A DNA stretch of 64,000 bases. It comes from Laburnicola sp. R22_1 (taxonomy: Eukaryota > Ascomycota > Dothideomycetes > Pleosporales > Didymosphaeriaceae). The notes beneath the pieces are model-generated. The model saw only the letters and a list, made by a program, of their open reading frames with translations, was not told where the DNA came from and searched no databases. Positions within the stretch are counted from its first letter, which is position 1. Each line of letters begins with the position of its first letter. Below are positions 53,584 through 62,665 of this stretch, piece by piece. The stretch is from NCBI GenBank assembly GCA_014281115.1, contig JACONQ010000007.1:558001-622000 (forward strand), in the 5' to 3' direction. The position numbers and the translations under genes were made by a program.

Positions 53584-55600
53584 CCGTGGGTCACCACCTC
53601 GTGCACGGCCCCACCTCGTGCACGGCCAACACCAAATCTCCCGCACTTTCAGAATCGCTTTACACCACCAATATACACCCAATGGAGGCTGCCCTAGAGT
53701 CGTTCAAATCGCTGAAGCTTGGAGAGAAGCCTAATTATACTCAGACTGCGAAAAAGTACAGTGTTGATCGAACATTGCTGTCGAAGCGTCACCGCGGGGT
53801 TATCGGCAGCTATGCGGAGAAAGTCGATAATATGCGCCTTCTCAACTCTACACAGGAAACTGAGCTCGTACAATATATTGATAAGCTCTGTGTACGAGGG
53901 CTACCACCTACAAGGGAGATGATACGGAATTTCGCAGCAGAAATAGCAGGAAAAGAGCCAGGAAAAAACTGGGTTGATCGCTTTATTGCGCGGCATCACA
54001 TTGAGCTTGTATCTCAATAGCCATCCAGCATCGATTCCACACGCCACAGAGCTGACTCTATCTACAATATGGATAAGAAGGGCCTTTAGGGTGCTGTCAA
54101 AAATACGCGTGTTCCTATATCGATTTAAGCTCCTAGACGGAGGCGTGAAACAAGACTCCAGACGGCAATAGGGAGTGGATAACTACGATAGTATGATATC
54201 GAGGCTCGCAATATCTACAATATGGATAAGAAGGGCTCCTATATCTACAATATGGATAACTTAGAACCTTCTTCGCCTTATCGCCCAGTGGATGGACCAA
54301 CAACAAGCTAGGGCTCTTATGGCTTGAACAGGTGTTTAATCGCGAAACAAAAGCAAAGGCAAGACAATCATATTATTTACTCATCCTTAACAGCTATGGC
54401 TCACATATATCAATGGAGTTTATTAAGTTTTGCGACAACAATCGGATTCTTCTGGCCATCTATCCTCCCCACGCTACCCACACCTTGCAGCCGCTTAACG
54501 TCTGCCTTTTCAAGCCTCTATTAACTGCCTACTCAAACAAGCTCTCCGAGTTCATATATAGCTGTCAGGGCATCTCCGCGATTACAAAAAGAGACTTCTT
54601 CCGCTTGTTCTATAAGGCCTGGCATACAACGTTTAAGGAAAAGACGATCTTAACGGCCTTTTAAGTCACAGGGCTTTCGCCGTTAGACTCAGAGGCTATA
54701 CTTAAGAAGTTTAAAATAGAGGAGACTGAGAGGCCCTCATTAAGCGATAGTACTACTTCCGTACTCAGCGCTTTAGATTGGAGAAAGATTGAGCGATTAC
54801 TGCGCCAGGTAGTGGAGGATATCTACGATTGACGCTCCCAACAGCTAAGCCAGACAATTCACGTGATGGCTGTACAAAAACAGCTCCTCCAGCATGAAAA
54901 CGAGCGACTCAGAGGGGCCTTTGTCAATAAGAAGAAGCGCCGTTAACGTGGCAGGCCTCTATTACTTAAGGCACCGCAGGAGTATAATAGTAGAGCTATA
55001 TTCTGGTCGCCATCTAAAGTCAAGGACGCCCGCGATCGCCAAGCACAAAAGGATGCTAACAAGCAGCTACTACAACAACAGAAGTCTAAGGAGATCAAGC
55101 GTAGGGAGTAGCAGAAGCAGGAGAAGGCTACCATGCTTGAAGAGAGGCAGCGCATGAGAGAGGTGGCCAAAGAAATACGCCTTTAAGAACAGCGCGAGAA
55201 GGCCGTGCAGCGCGAAGAAGCTAGGATCGCGCGCGAAGCCAAAAAGCAACTCCAACAAGATATACAATTCTCCAAAAGGGTAATAGACGCCGTCAAAGGC
55301 CTTTGCACCACCTCCTCAAGTCGCTAAGGAGACAGAGGATGTTGGTGTGGATATATTATCTGTAGTTGATGTGGTGCCTACACCCGGCCCTGCCACGCGT
55401 ACCCGCAAAGTACGCCTCCCACAGAGGTATCGCACGTAGTTTATCGTTACCAATCAATCAAATAGGTCCTTAAAAGCCCTCCACTAAAAAATCTCGCGAT
55501 AATACAATATATATGCGACTCTACAGCTGCAAAAGTTGTGGGTGTGGGCATCTGGAAACCGTGCACCAGGTGGGGCCGTGCACCAGGTGGTGACCCACGG
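53584..55600 (+). mobile_element. pogo-like DNA transposon (element 4), heavily decayed
   Basis: The element is 2,017 bp with 42-base inverted repeats and two C/G mismatches (start CCGTGGGTCACCACCT, containing GTGCACGGCCCCACCT). TA lies at 53582-53583 and 55601-55602. It abuts element 3 in the opposite orientation, with the two transposase genes pointing away from each other. Confidence 0.9.
53682..55439 (+). pseudogene. pogo-like transposase remnant with catalytic residues mutated (element 4)
   Basis: From ATG 53682 (MEAALESFKSLKLGEKPNYT) the helix-turn-helix and CENP-B-like region are readable to a TAG at 54018 that replaces a conserved Trp. Just beyond, about 22 codons present in element 1 are missing, and the first catalytic motif reads YNMDKKG (Glu to Lys). 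The second reads LLILNSYGSH where the family has LDGHGSH, and the third LQPLNVCLF where it has LQPLD; both are Asp to Asn. More stops follow (near 54662, 54831, 54944, 55109, 55184). The final residues LPQRYRT before the stop at 55437 still match element 1. The gene is dead, mainly through transitions. Confidence 0.9.
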
Positions 55601-55602
55601 TA

Positions 55603-56593
55603 TACGTTTGGCTTAGGCCGCTTGATCGACGGCAGGGTTCTGTTAGGTGCCGGTGGGTGGGCACTGGGGAGCACGTGGTTGTGTGTATGCAGGTGCCCAG
55701 GTGTAGGCATGTTGATGGTGAGTGAGTGGGTGTTTGATTGATTTGAAGCGAAGGGAATGGAATATAGCTATAGGACATGAGTTTGAGTACAGTTAGTTGG
55801 CTTTGGTTTTGCTTATCTTGGGGTAACACATGGTAGTTGGAGTTTTGGCCTAGGACTGTATCTATGAATGTGGTGTTTGAGACTTACATAGGTTTCTATA
55901 CAGATGGAAGTTGGAAGGTTGATGATGGTTGGTCTTGGTATTGCCCATCCTGGGGTAGCACGTGGTACTTGGAGTTTTGACCTAGGACTGTATCTAAGAG
56001 CTTGACTTTTGAGATCCACACACCTTTCTATAGCTATAGGATGGAAGGGTGAGGATGGCTGGTCTTCGTATTGCGTATCATGGGGTAACACATGGTATTT
56101 GGACGTTTGTTGTAGTACCGTATCTAAGAATGTGGTGTTTGACACTCGCACACATTTCTATAGCTGTACGATAGAAGGTTGAGGAGGGTTTGTCTTCGTA
56201 TTACGCATCTCGGGGTAACACATGGTATTTGGACGCTTGTTGTAGTACTGTACAAAATTGTAGCTCGTCTACATAATGTTGAATGTTCAGCTAATAAAGC
56301 GGTGCATTTCACAATGTACGTTTTGTGCCGTTGTCGGGGAAACTGCTCTTTCACTTTATCTCAGCGTACCTTAGGTAAGCGCACACTCGACTGAAGAAAA
56401 AAATCTTCTGCCAAAACAAACCTTCCCAGCGACCTGCACTCCTCAACCTTGCAGTCGCCCACAGCACCAACTTCACAGTCCGCCCACCACTAACCTTGCT
56501 TCCGCCCGCCACTAACCTTGCTGCCGCCAATCTTGCAACGTCAACACTAGAAGTAAAGCTAATATTTTGTACCAGGCCGACCGCTCTTTCACG
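55603..56593. other. Gene-free, mostly tandem miniature repeats
   Basis: This lies between element 4 and the zincin-like gene. It is dominated by the array at 55764-56251. Near 56450-56540 a CCGCC..ACTAACCTTGCT motif is repeated two to three times. Confidence 0.6.
55764..56251 (+). repeat. Four-unit tandem array of the miniature repeat, period about 130
   Basis: The core GGGGTAACACATGG (or a close variant) begins at about 55820, 55952, 56082 and 56212, spacings 132, 130 and 130. Each unit also has a CTATAGCTATAGGA-like start, GGTCTTCGTATTGC, GGACGTTTGTTGTAGTACCG or CTAGGACTGTATCTA, and a GTGTTTGAgAC linker. The first unit (55764-55861) is a complete miniature repeat with both arms. The rest are diverged copies. 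Confidence 0.75.
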
Positions 56594-57973
56594 ATGTCGA
56601 ACTCGGAACAAGCCACCCTGAGCGATGCCGAAAGGCAATTACAGGACCAACACGACCAATTCTACGCTCAGCTCATGTTCGAAGACGAGCACATCAAGAA
56701 GCTGGAGGAAGAAAGGAATGAACCATCACTATCAACCGCTAAGGTTGCTCTCACGCCGCTCGAAGAAGAACTACAGTATCGTGGCTTCTTCGACGGAAAA
56801 CTCGACACAACCAAACAAGTGGATCACAAGATCCACCCTATCTTCCGACGCGAGAACTTCAGCGTCGATAAGGGTACGGAAACGCAAGTATGGAACAATA
56901 TGCGTCCTGCACTCACCCTCGCCACAAATCTCTTGACCACTCCAGAGTTCCAGAGATTTTGGTACCATCTCTTGGTGGGAACACCAACAACAGACGAAGC
57001 AACGGGGAAGATTTACCTGGCACGGTCACCGGAGGAAGACAATCTTTCGACCATGCGCGAATACTTCACCAAGATGTTGCTGGATCTGGCCGACAACATC
57101 GTCTTCATTATCATGCCCTGCAAAGATCGCCATAAAAAGGAAGGCCTTTTGGGTTCTTTCACAACGTCAGCCGCAGGCTTCCTCGAAAGTTTGGGGTACC
57201 CCCGTGACACACTTCCCCCTTGGTTATTCAACTACCAAAATCGAATTGGCCTCTCTACTGAATACGCTTACCATCTCGTTAGCCCGAATTCTCCTACCCG
57301 TTCAGACGCTGGCGCTAATACGCGTTTCCAATTTCTCCTTGCGACGACTCTATGTCACGAATTGAGCCACGCAATGTGGCAATTGCGCATCATATCTCAG
57401 TCTGACCCGGATATCAAACTCAACTTCTTCGAAAAGTCGCCTCTCAATCGGCGAGAGCCATACGTCTTCCTTTTCGACGAAATGCCAGAGGTAGGCTTGA
57501 GTTGGGAAAACTCGGTCTTCGGCGCGCTCCCGGGCGGATCCATCTACCATGACATCATTGGACCTGTGGAAAGCACCACTTGGCAAAATGCCTATAAATT
57601 TCCTAGCATTTCGGCTGTCGTCCACATGCATTGGGTGGAAGCGTGGTTTCGCGAAGACACCTGGGAACGCATCGACGAAGCGATCCAGTTCAACCTGTTG
57701 GAGATCCCAAAGGCGATTGGACTTGATGGCGCTAAATTCTACATGGCAGAAAGGTACATTCCAGAGGACAAGGAGTTCTCCAGAGCACTCTATAGGGACG
57801 GAGAAGCGATGCATCCGAATTCGAACTGGGTATCGGAGCCCCCGAAGGATGTCCCGGTGGAGGAGTGGTTCGCCGCTGTGAGGGAAGAGGATGTGAACTT
57901 GGCATTGGAGTCGGGCTATAATGGCCGCCCTATCGAAAATGGTTGGGGATTTTACGAGTATCTGAGGAGGTAG
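56594..57973 (+). CDS. Putative gluzincin-like fungal protein (HELSH motif)
   Basis: Single exon of 459 residues. The first ATG is 56594 (MSNSEQATLSDAERQLQ); the open frame continues left without ATG. An N-terminal charged helix precedes RGFFDGKLD and a globular region. Residues around 259-266 read LCHELSHAMW, an HExxH zinc-binding motif. Some 50 residues on is EMPEVGLSWENSVFGALPGG, whose Glu could be the third ligand as in gluzincins. There is no signal peptide or transmembrane segment, so it would be intracellular. It is intronless, between a repeat array and uncharacterised ORFs, a setting typical of lineage-specific genes. Protease activity is inference from motif only. Confidence 0.75.
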   Translation: MSNSEQATLSDAERQLQDQHDQFYAQLMFEDEHIKKLEEERNEPSLSTAKVALTPLEEELQYRGFFDGKLDTTKQVDHKIHPIFRRENFSVDKGTETQVWNNMRPALTLATNLLTTPEFQRFWYHLLVGTPTTDEATGKIYLARSPEEDNLSTMREYFTKMLLDLADNIVFIIMPCKDRHKKEGLLGSFTTSAAGFLESLGYPRDTLPPWLFNYQNRIGLSTEYAYHLVSPNSPTRSDAGANTRFQFLLATTLCHELSHAMWQLRIISQSDPDIKLNFFEKSPLNRREPYVFLFDEMPEVGLSWENSVFGALPGGSIYHDIIGPVESTTWQNAYKFPSISAVVHMHWVEAWFREDTWERIDEAIQFNLLEIPKAIGLDGAKFYMAERYIPEDKEFSRALYRDGEAMHPNSNWVSEPPKDVPVEEWFAAVREEDVNLALESGYNGRPIENGWGFYEYLRR

Positions 57974-58101
57974 TAAGTCTCTGGAGGTTGTTGCATTTGG
58001 TACGATTCCGCCGACACTCGGAGAAACGACTACGATGAATCGAGGAGGCTGTGTACGATGGACGTTGTTATACTAGTTTCGACTGATGGTTTCTGGCTGA
58101 G

Positions 58102-58749
58102 TTACAGAGCTGCCTCGTGAAATTCAATGAGGAAGCCTTTTCCGCAGAGAATAACTTTCTCAAACTCCAAGCACTTGACGTTGTAGTGTGGTTCCTCGAT
58201 CTCGGTGGCCTTCTCAATAGCTCGAGCTGATGAGCATTTCTCCTCGGTACCGTCGAGCGCTAGATGTTCGAAGAAGGGGAGAAGGATGTCTTGGCTAACT
58301 ACGTCGGTAGAACCAGGCAGGTTAGAAGGACATCCATAAGTCCACGGATCAGTCTGGGGATCCCAGGGACCCTGTTTTATCACTCGCATGCGCGAGTGCT
58401 TGACCTCGGCTCGCTTCCTCTTCTCAACGAGATGCTCTTCGTGTATCCGTTTCCTCTGCTTGGGAACAATCTTTCGAAGCTTCTTGATATCTTTATCGTA
58501 CTTGGTGAGCGCGTCAAAGATACTGTCGTGCGACGGATAGAGCAGCTGGGCGATCTCCTCGGCAAGATCAGCGACTTTTGGATCAGCTGCTGTGAGACGT
58601 GGCGCTTCCATGATTCTCTCATCAATTGCAACGGATGACGGCAGATCGAAATCTCGCGAGGTGTCGTAAGGAACGATGATCGATAGTTGCTTTCGTATCT
58701 TGTCGGCCCATTGTTTGGCCTGGTTGAGCGAGGAGTTCGCACCCTCCAT
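58102..58749 (-). CDS. Hypothetical protein, 215 residues
   Basis: The first ATG in frame is 58749 (MEGANSSLNQAKQWADKIRK); frame upstream to 58776 has only GTG. The sequence has predicted helices (LAEEIAQLLYPSHDSIFDALTKYDKDIKKL) and a basic coiled stretch (KIVPKQRKRIHEEHLVEKRKRAE). It then reads GPWDPQTDPWTYGCPS and a hydrophobic/acidic C-terminus (FEKVILCGKGFLIEFHEAAL). Composition and codon use look coding, but I recognise no family. An unseen upstream exon is possible. It lies 129 bases from the zincin-like gene's stop, convergent with it. Confidence 0.55.
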   Translation of the reverse strand: MEGANSSLNQAKQWADKIRKQLSIIVPYDTSRDFDLPSSVAIDERIMEAPRLTAADPKVADLAEEIAQLLYPSHDSIFDALTKYDKDIKKLRKIVPKQRKRIHEEHLVEKRKRAEVKHSRMRVIKQGPWDPQTDPWTYGCPSNLPGSTDVVSQDILLPFFEHLALDGTEEKCSSARAIEKATEIEEPHYNVKCLEFEKVILCGKGFLIEFHEAAL

Positions 58750-58891
58750 ATTGACGTGGATGGTCGCTGCAGTCACTGTGAGCGAGTATTTGGAAGTGAG
58801 TGAAATTTATCACTGTGGAGACGCGGAGGCGTTAGCTCAGGAAGTCGTGCCCTACGCATCACGTGCTTGATAGAAAGGGCGGTTCTCGAAA

Positions 58892-58965
58892 GGGCTTAGC
58901 GTACCTAGATAGCGCTTAGCGTACCCAGATAGCGCTTAGCGTCTCTAAATGGGGCTTAGCTCAAG
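58892..58965. repeat. 20-bp tandem repeat, about 3.5 units
   Basis: The unit GCGCTTAGCGTACCCAGATA occurs with small changes three times, then a partial GGGGCTTAGC. Confidence 0.8.
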
Positions 58966-59002
58966 CCGTATTCTGTGAAGGCATCTCCCTTGTTGATTTA
59001 GA

Positions 59003-59667
59003 CTACCAGTACGGTATCATGTTCACGTATCCATTGCTCGCAGACACGTTCGCTGTGCACAATTCACTTCCTTTCCGCAGTGAGTACCGCATGCTTCGGT
59101 TCCAAAGACTCTTTAAAGACCGCTTTATGATCCTCCATCTGCTTATTCGTCCAACCGGGAAACCATGGAATCGGAATATGTTATATCTTCGCAAGATTAG
59201 AGGACTGCGATGAACATGTAGAGAGGACTTGAGTACTCGGCTTCCAGTCGTCATCCGAGATCCTCTTTTGTGAGACCAACTTTCTGTCCTTCGACCCACC
59301 AGTAGTTCCAAAAAGTACCCTTAACTGGGATACGAGCGATAACCATCTTTTGTTTTTAGTCCCTTGGTATCGCGCTGCGTACTTGTTGAGCCTCTTGTGA
59401 TAGTCCTAGCAGGAATAAGTGGTCATGACCCAGCATTTGATCATTGAACCACGGCCACGTCATATACCTATCCATAGCTGCTGATCCAAGTTTGGCCTCA
59501 GGACGTCGTATATTCGCTTCGACAATGTATCTGAAGGAACGTGTGCTCTTGTCCATAACGCGCGAATCGTGTCGAGCATTTGCTCGTTGGTTGACAGCTT
59601 CATCAATGAGGTCAGCATCAGGTGGTGCGCTGGTATAGTGATTCGGGAGGTCTTTACCGGAAAGCAA
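59003..59667 (-). pseudogene. Possible degraded gene fragments, family unknown
   Basis: The minus strand contains protein-like stretches in changing frames: EAKLGSAAMDRYMTWPWFND (59356-59667), then VIARIPVKGTFWNYWWVEGQ, then IPIPWFPGWTNKQMEDHKAVF, and finally CEQWIREHDTVLVV before a stop. They read on like one gene, but joining them needs at least one frame change or poor introns. No start ATG is evident. Either a decayed gene or an unresolved multi-exon gene; no homologue recognised. Confidence 0.3.
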
Positions 59668-59961
59668 AATTCACAACATGCCGAGTTTATTGTACGATTC
59701 GCTTTGCTATCATCAATGAGTGAGGCGCAAACAGGGACCTGTCAATGGCAATATAAGGGAAGCCAAGTCGCAGAATAAATTTTTTTGGTATCGCAACTAA
59801 AAAAGCGATCAAATCGAATACGGGGTTGAGTTGTTGATGGAATACCTAAGGTATATTCGAAGCATCGACTTGTAGGGTAATTGAGGCAGACAGGCGGCAA
59901 TGTTTAGCTCACAATTTTTCTGACGTCATGACTTAAGCCATCAAGCACCTTATAATAGAGT

Positions 59962-60624
59962 ATGTCTGGGTCCCGCGCGGAGAAACTGGTGCAGCAGTAC
60001 AAGAAACGGCCGGATCCGGTGGACCTCACTTCCAACTCCGACCCTCCGAAAAACAGCTCGTCAGGTGTTGACTACGAACCGCATCCTGAGAAGTCGATTC
60101 AGCTAGAGCCGGAGCGACAGCGTATTGTTCAGTCCATATGCAACCTCTACTCGGGCAGCGCGAGCGAGGAGGACATGCAAGTATATGCGGAGGAGTCGGT
60201 ATACGATGACCCATGGAGCTCCTGCGACACCCGATACAAGATTGCGGGACAGTGGTATGGTGAGTGCATGATTTTTCTGGGACTGTCCCGTTTTCACATG
60301 TTTTAATGTTGACATGATGCAGGCATACCGAAAATCATGGCCAGTTCACGGACCATTAAGACCGAGGTTGTGTCAAGCAAGACAGACGAAATCGTCTTCA
60401 AGCTTCAACAAGAATACACACCAAAGTCAGCGCCTATTGCAAAGAAGGTCAATTCGTTAGTTACGCTTACCTTGGATGACTAAGGCAAAGTAAGATATCA
60501 CAAGGATATGTGGAATGAGGAGGATTACAGCCACGAAGGGTTAGGAAAGTTGATGAAGACGTTGAACGGCGATCATTTGACGAAGATCACAAAGGCTCCC
60601 ACGAGCTTAGGGCCGCAGAAATAA
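59962..60624 (+). pseudogene. Conserved ascomycete NTF2-like/unknown protein interrupted by one stop
   Basis: Exons 59962-60259 and 60323 onward. The sequence MSGSRAEKLVQQYKKRPDPV, CNLYSGSASEEDMQVYAEES, YDDPWSSCDTRYKIAGQWYG, then LVTLTLDD is a conserved fungal family of unknown function, possibly with an NTF2-like fold (recalled, not checked). At 60481 the frame meets TAA, where relatives as I remember them have Gln. It then continues open for 46 more codons (GKVRYHKDMWNEEDYSHEGL, LNGDHLTKITKAP) to a natural stop at 60622. A single C-to-T change in a CpA explains it. If real, the product is about 152 residues and lacks a conserved C-terminus. AT-rich decayed DNA begins right after. Confidence 0.7.
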
Positions 60625-61688
60625 GGTAGCTGGGTAGGTAGAAATGAATCGACGTCCACGGATCTGTCCATCTCAACAACCACAACAGCGGCCAGGGCTT
60701 CTACTATAGCGTAGTATGCTACAACTGCCCCCTATCGCTTTATACCTAAGGTACTATAGTTTACATAGGCGTTACGTATATATGAAAGCCTTTAAAAATA
60801 GTAAATTATAGTTTATAACTATAGTATAGTTTATAGTAACCTATATACTAGATCTTCTATAAAAGCAGCCTTTTAAGGGGGGAGAGCAGCCCTATAAGAG
60901 GAAAGAGCAGCCCTCTAAAAGAGGCTACTATAAAGCTATACTATAGGCTAAAATATATATAATTATAGCTATACTACAGCCTAGAGAATAGTTACGTCCT
61001 TACACCTTATAGGCCATACTACAGGCTGTACTACAGCCCGTACTACGTTATGTTGGATACGCTGACAGCGGCAAATCAGCTTGCTTGTATAATAGTCATC
61101 GGGCAAGGAGAGAACTCCGAAGCTAAGTCGGTCACAAGAACGTCTCTTTTGTAGCAACCTACTAGCGTACCTATTTTTCAGCTGCATTGAGGCAGCCTTC
61201 ATTGAAAGCCCTCTCGCTAGTGTTCTCAAGGAACCGAAACCTTGGTAAATGTGACAATTGCTAACCAAAATTAGCCTAGGCAAATGCTCTCGAGACTATC
61301 ATTGTGTTGGGCGCGCGGAGTGGCGAACTTCAGGAGCAAAACAGCGGAACGCTCCACCACAAACATAGAGGCGTTATCATAGAGGCGTTACCGTAGAATC
61401 TACTGAGTGGAGACGTGTCCTGTTAATAAAAGGCGCCTTCCCTCCACCTTGCTCAGTCCAGAACTCACTTCCACTTCAGATCCAACCACCACCACTTCCA
61501 CCATAACCACAACCACAACCACCACAACCACCACAACCACCACAGCCACCAAAAGGTAAACAACCACCTCAGCCACCAAAGCCACGAAAGCTAAACAGCC
61601 ATCACAGCCAGCCTCGCGTCCTCGCATCAAATCTACACCTGCTTCTCCTCACACAGAAGCACAACTTCCAAACTCCAAAAACTCAACG
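60625..61688. other. Gene-free AT-rich decay and 5' leader with ACC repeats
   Basis: 60720-61000 is extremely TA-rich (CTATAG, TATATA words) with three copies of an AGAGCAGCCCTNTAA unit at about 60862-60930, as expected of a RIP-decayed repeat. 61482-61615 is a CAACCACCA-type imperfect repeat just before the gene at 61689, probably in its 5' leader. Confidence 0.55.
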
Positions 61689-62297
61689 ATGGCTCCTCGC
61701 ACCCCCCACTCGGCCACCAAAAGCAAGGCCTCCAACAAGAAGGTGTCGAGTAATGCCGTCACCAAGAAGACTTCTGCGAAGAAGTCATCGGCGCCCGCCT
61801 TCGCCCGCCTCCGAAAGACATACGACGACATGCTCGGAGAGCTTGAGGACGAATCCACTTTCGAGAAGTACTCTGACCCCGACAACCAGGCCCGCATGGC
61901 CACCATGGCTGACGTCTTCGAGGACGCCGTGGACAACGCCCAGGCTGGCGTTGACGGCCTCCTCAAGCTGACGCCGGCCGAGCTCGATACGGCGGTCGAA
62001 GACAAGCTCCACGACGCCGACGTCAACTACAGGGCAGCCTGCGCCCTGTCGAGCCTACGCAAGATGCCCCCGCTGGCCCCAGTCACAATCAAGAAGCCAG
62101 TGATGAACACGATACAGCAGGAGCGCAACTGGGCTGCTGCCAACCGCAACACGGTGCGAGGCACCCACCAGTGGAGTCCAGCAACTGAGTCCATGGACGA
62201 CGACATGGACGAAGCTTCTTTCCTCGCCGGTGTGGAATATGCCATCCGGAACATGAACATGTTTACCAAGCGCATAACCACCTTTGTAAAGGAGTAA
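61689..62297 (+). CDS. Hypothetical protein with basic N-terminus, 202 residues
   Basis: Single exon from ATG 61689. Residues 1-40 are Lys/Ser/Thr/Ala-rich (KSKASNKKVSSNAVTKKTSA), like a nuclear localisation or histone-tail-like arm. The rest is acidic and helical: RLRKTYDDMLGELEDESTFEKY, MADVFEDAVDNAQAGVDGLLKL, then AGVEYAIRNMNMFTKRITTF. No family recognised. Codon use is strongly C-ending, unlike the flanking AT-rich DNA. A GTAAAG just before the stop could instead splice to an acceptor at 62419 and add a Lys-His-Asp-Gly repeat tail; I prefer the unspliced form. Confidence 0.6.
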   Translation: MAPRTPHSATKSKASNKKVSSNAVTKKTSAKKSSAPAFARLRKTYDDMLGELEDESTFEKYSDPDNQARMATMADVFEDAVDNAQAGVDGLLKLTPAELDTAVEDKLHDADVNYRAACALSSLRKMPPLAPVTIKKPVMNTIQQERNWAAANRNTVRGTHQWSPATESMDDDMDEASFLAGVEYAIRNMNMFTKRITTFVKE

Positions 62298-62431
62298 TGC
62301 GGGTTGGCGGTGGATTGGTTGGTTGCCGGCACTGGGCCGGCGATGGCGCATGGATTTTCTTTTCTATTCTTTTCTCTCTGACTTTCTCCCGAGAGGGTGA
62401 TAGCTCATGTACATGTAGCATTGGGCGAGGA

Positions 62432-62500
62432 AGCATGACGGCAAGCACGACGACAAGGACGATGGTAAGGACGATGGCAAGCATGACGGCAAGCACGAAG
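62432..62500. repeat. GATGGCAAGGAC-type 12-bp tandem repeat
   Basis: Six imperfect units. On the plus strand one frame reads KHDGKHDDKDDGKDDGKHDG. That frame has no ATG upstream and follows a TAG. Confidence 0.65.
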
Positions 62501-62585
62501 GCTGGTCCCTATGTCTTAGTAGCATAATGCAACATTCAAAAACCCCTCTACGTCTTCTGGTGCACATCCATGATCTGAATTTTCT

Positions 62586-62665
62586 ACAGCTCCTCTACAC
62601 AATGCAGGTGGTGTCCCGTATAGCCAGCGTTTGCATTACTTGTCCTAGGGTAACAAATACGTGTC
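62586..62665 (+). repeat. Diverged miniature inverted-repeat copy
   Basis: It starts CTACAGCTCCTCTACACAAT, close to the copy at 8785, and has CTTGTCCTAGGGTAACAAAT in place of CTTATCCTGGGGTAACA. The right arm is lost. Confidence 0.45.

Noticed and set aside
58831..58900. A tRNA-like A box (TTAGCTCAGG) near 58832
   Set aside because: No matching B box or cloverleaf could be drawn around it.
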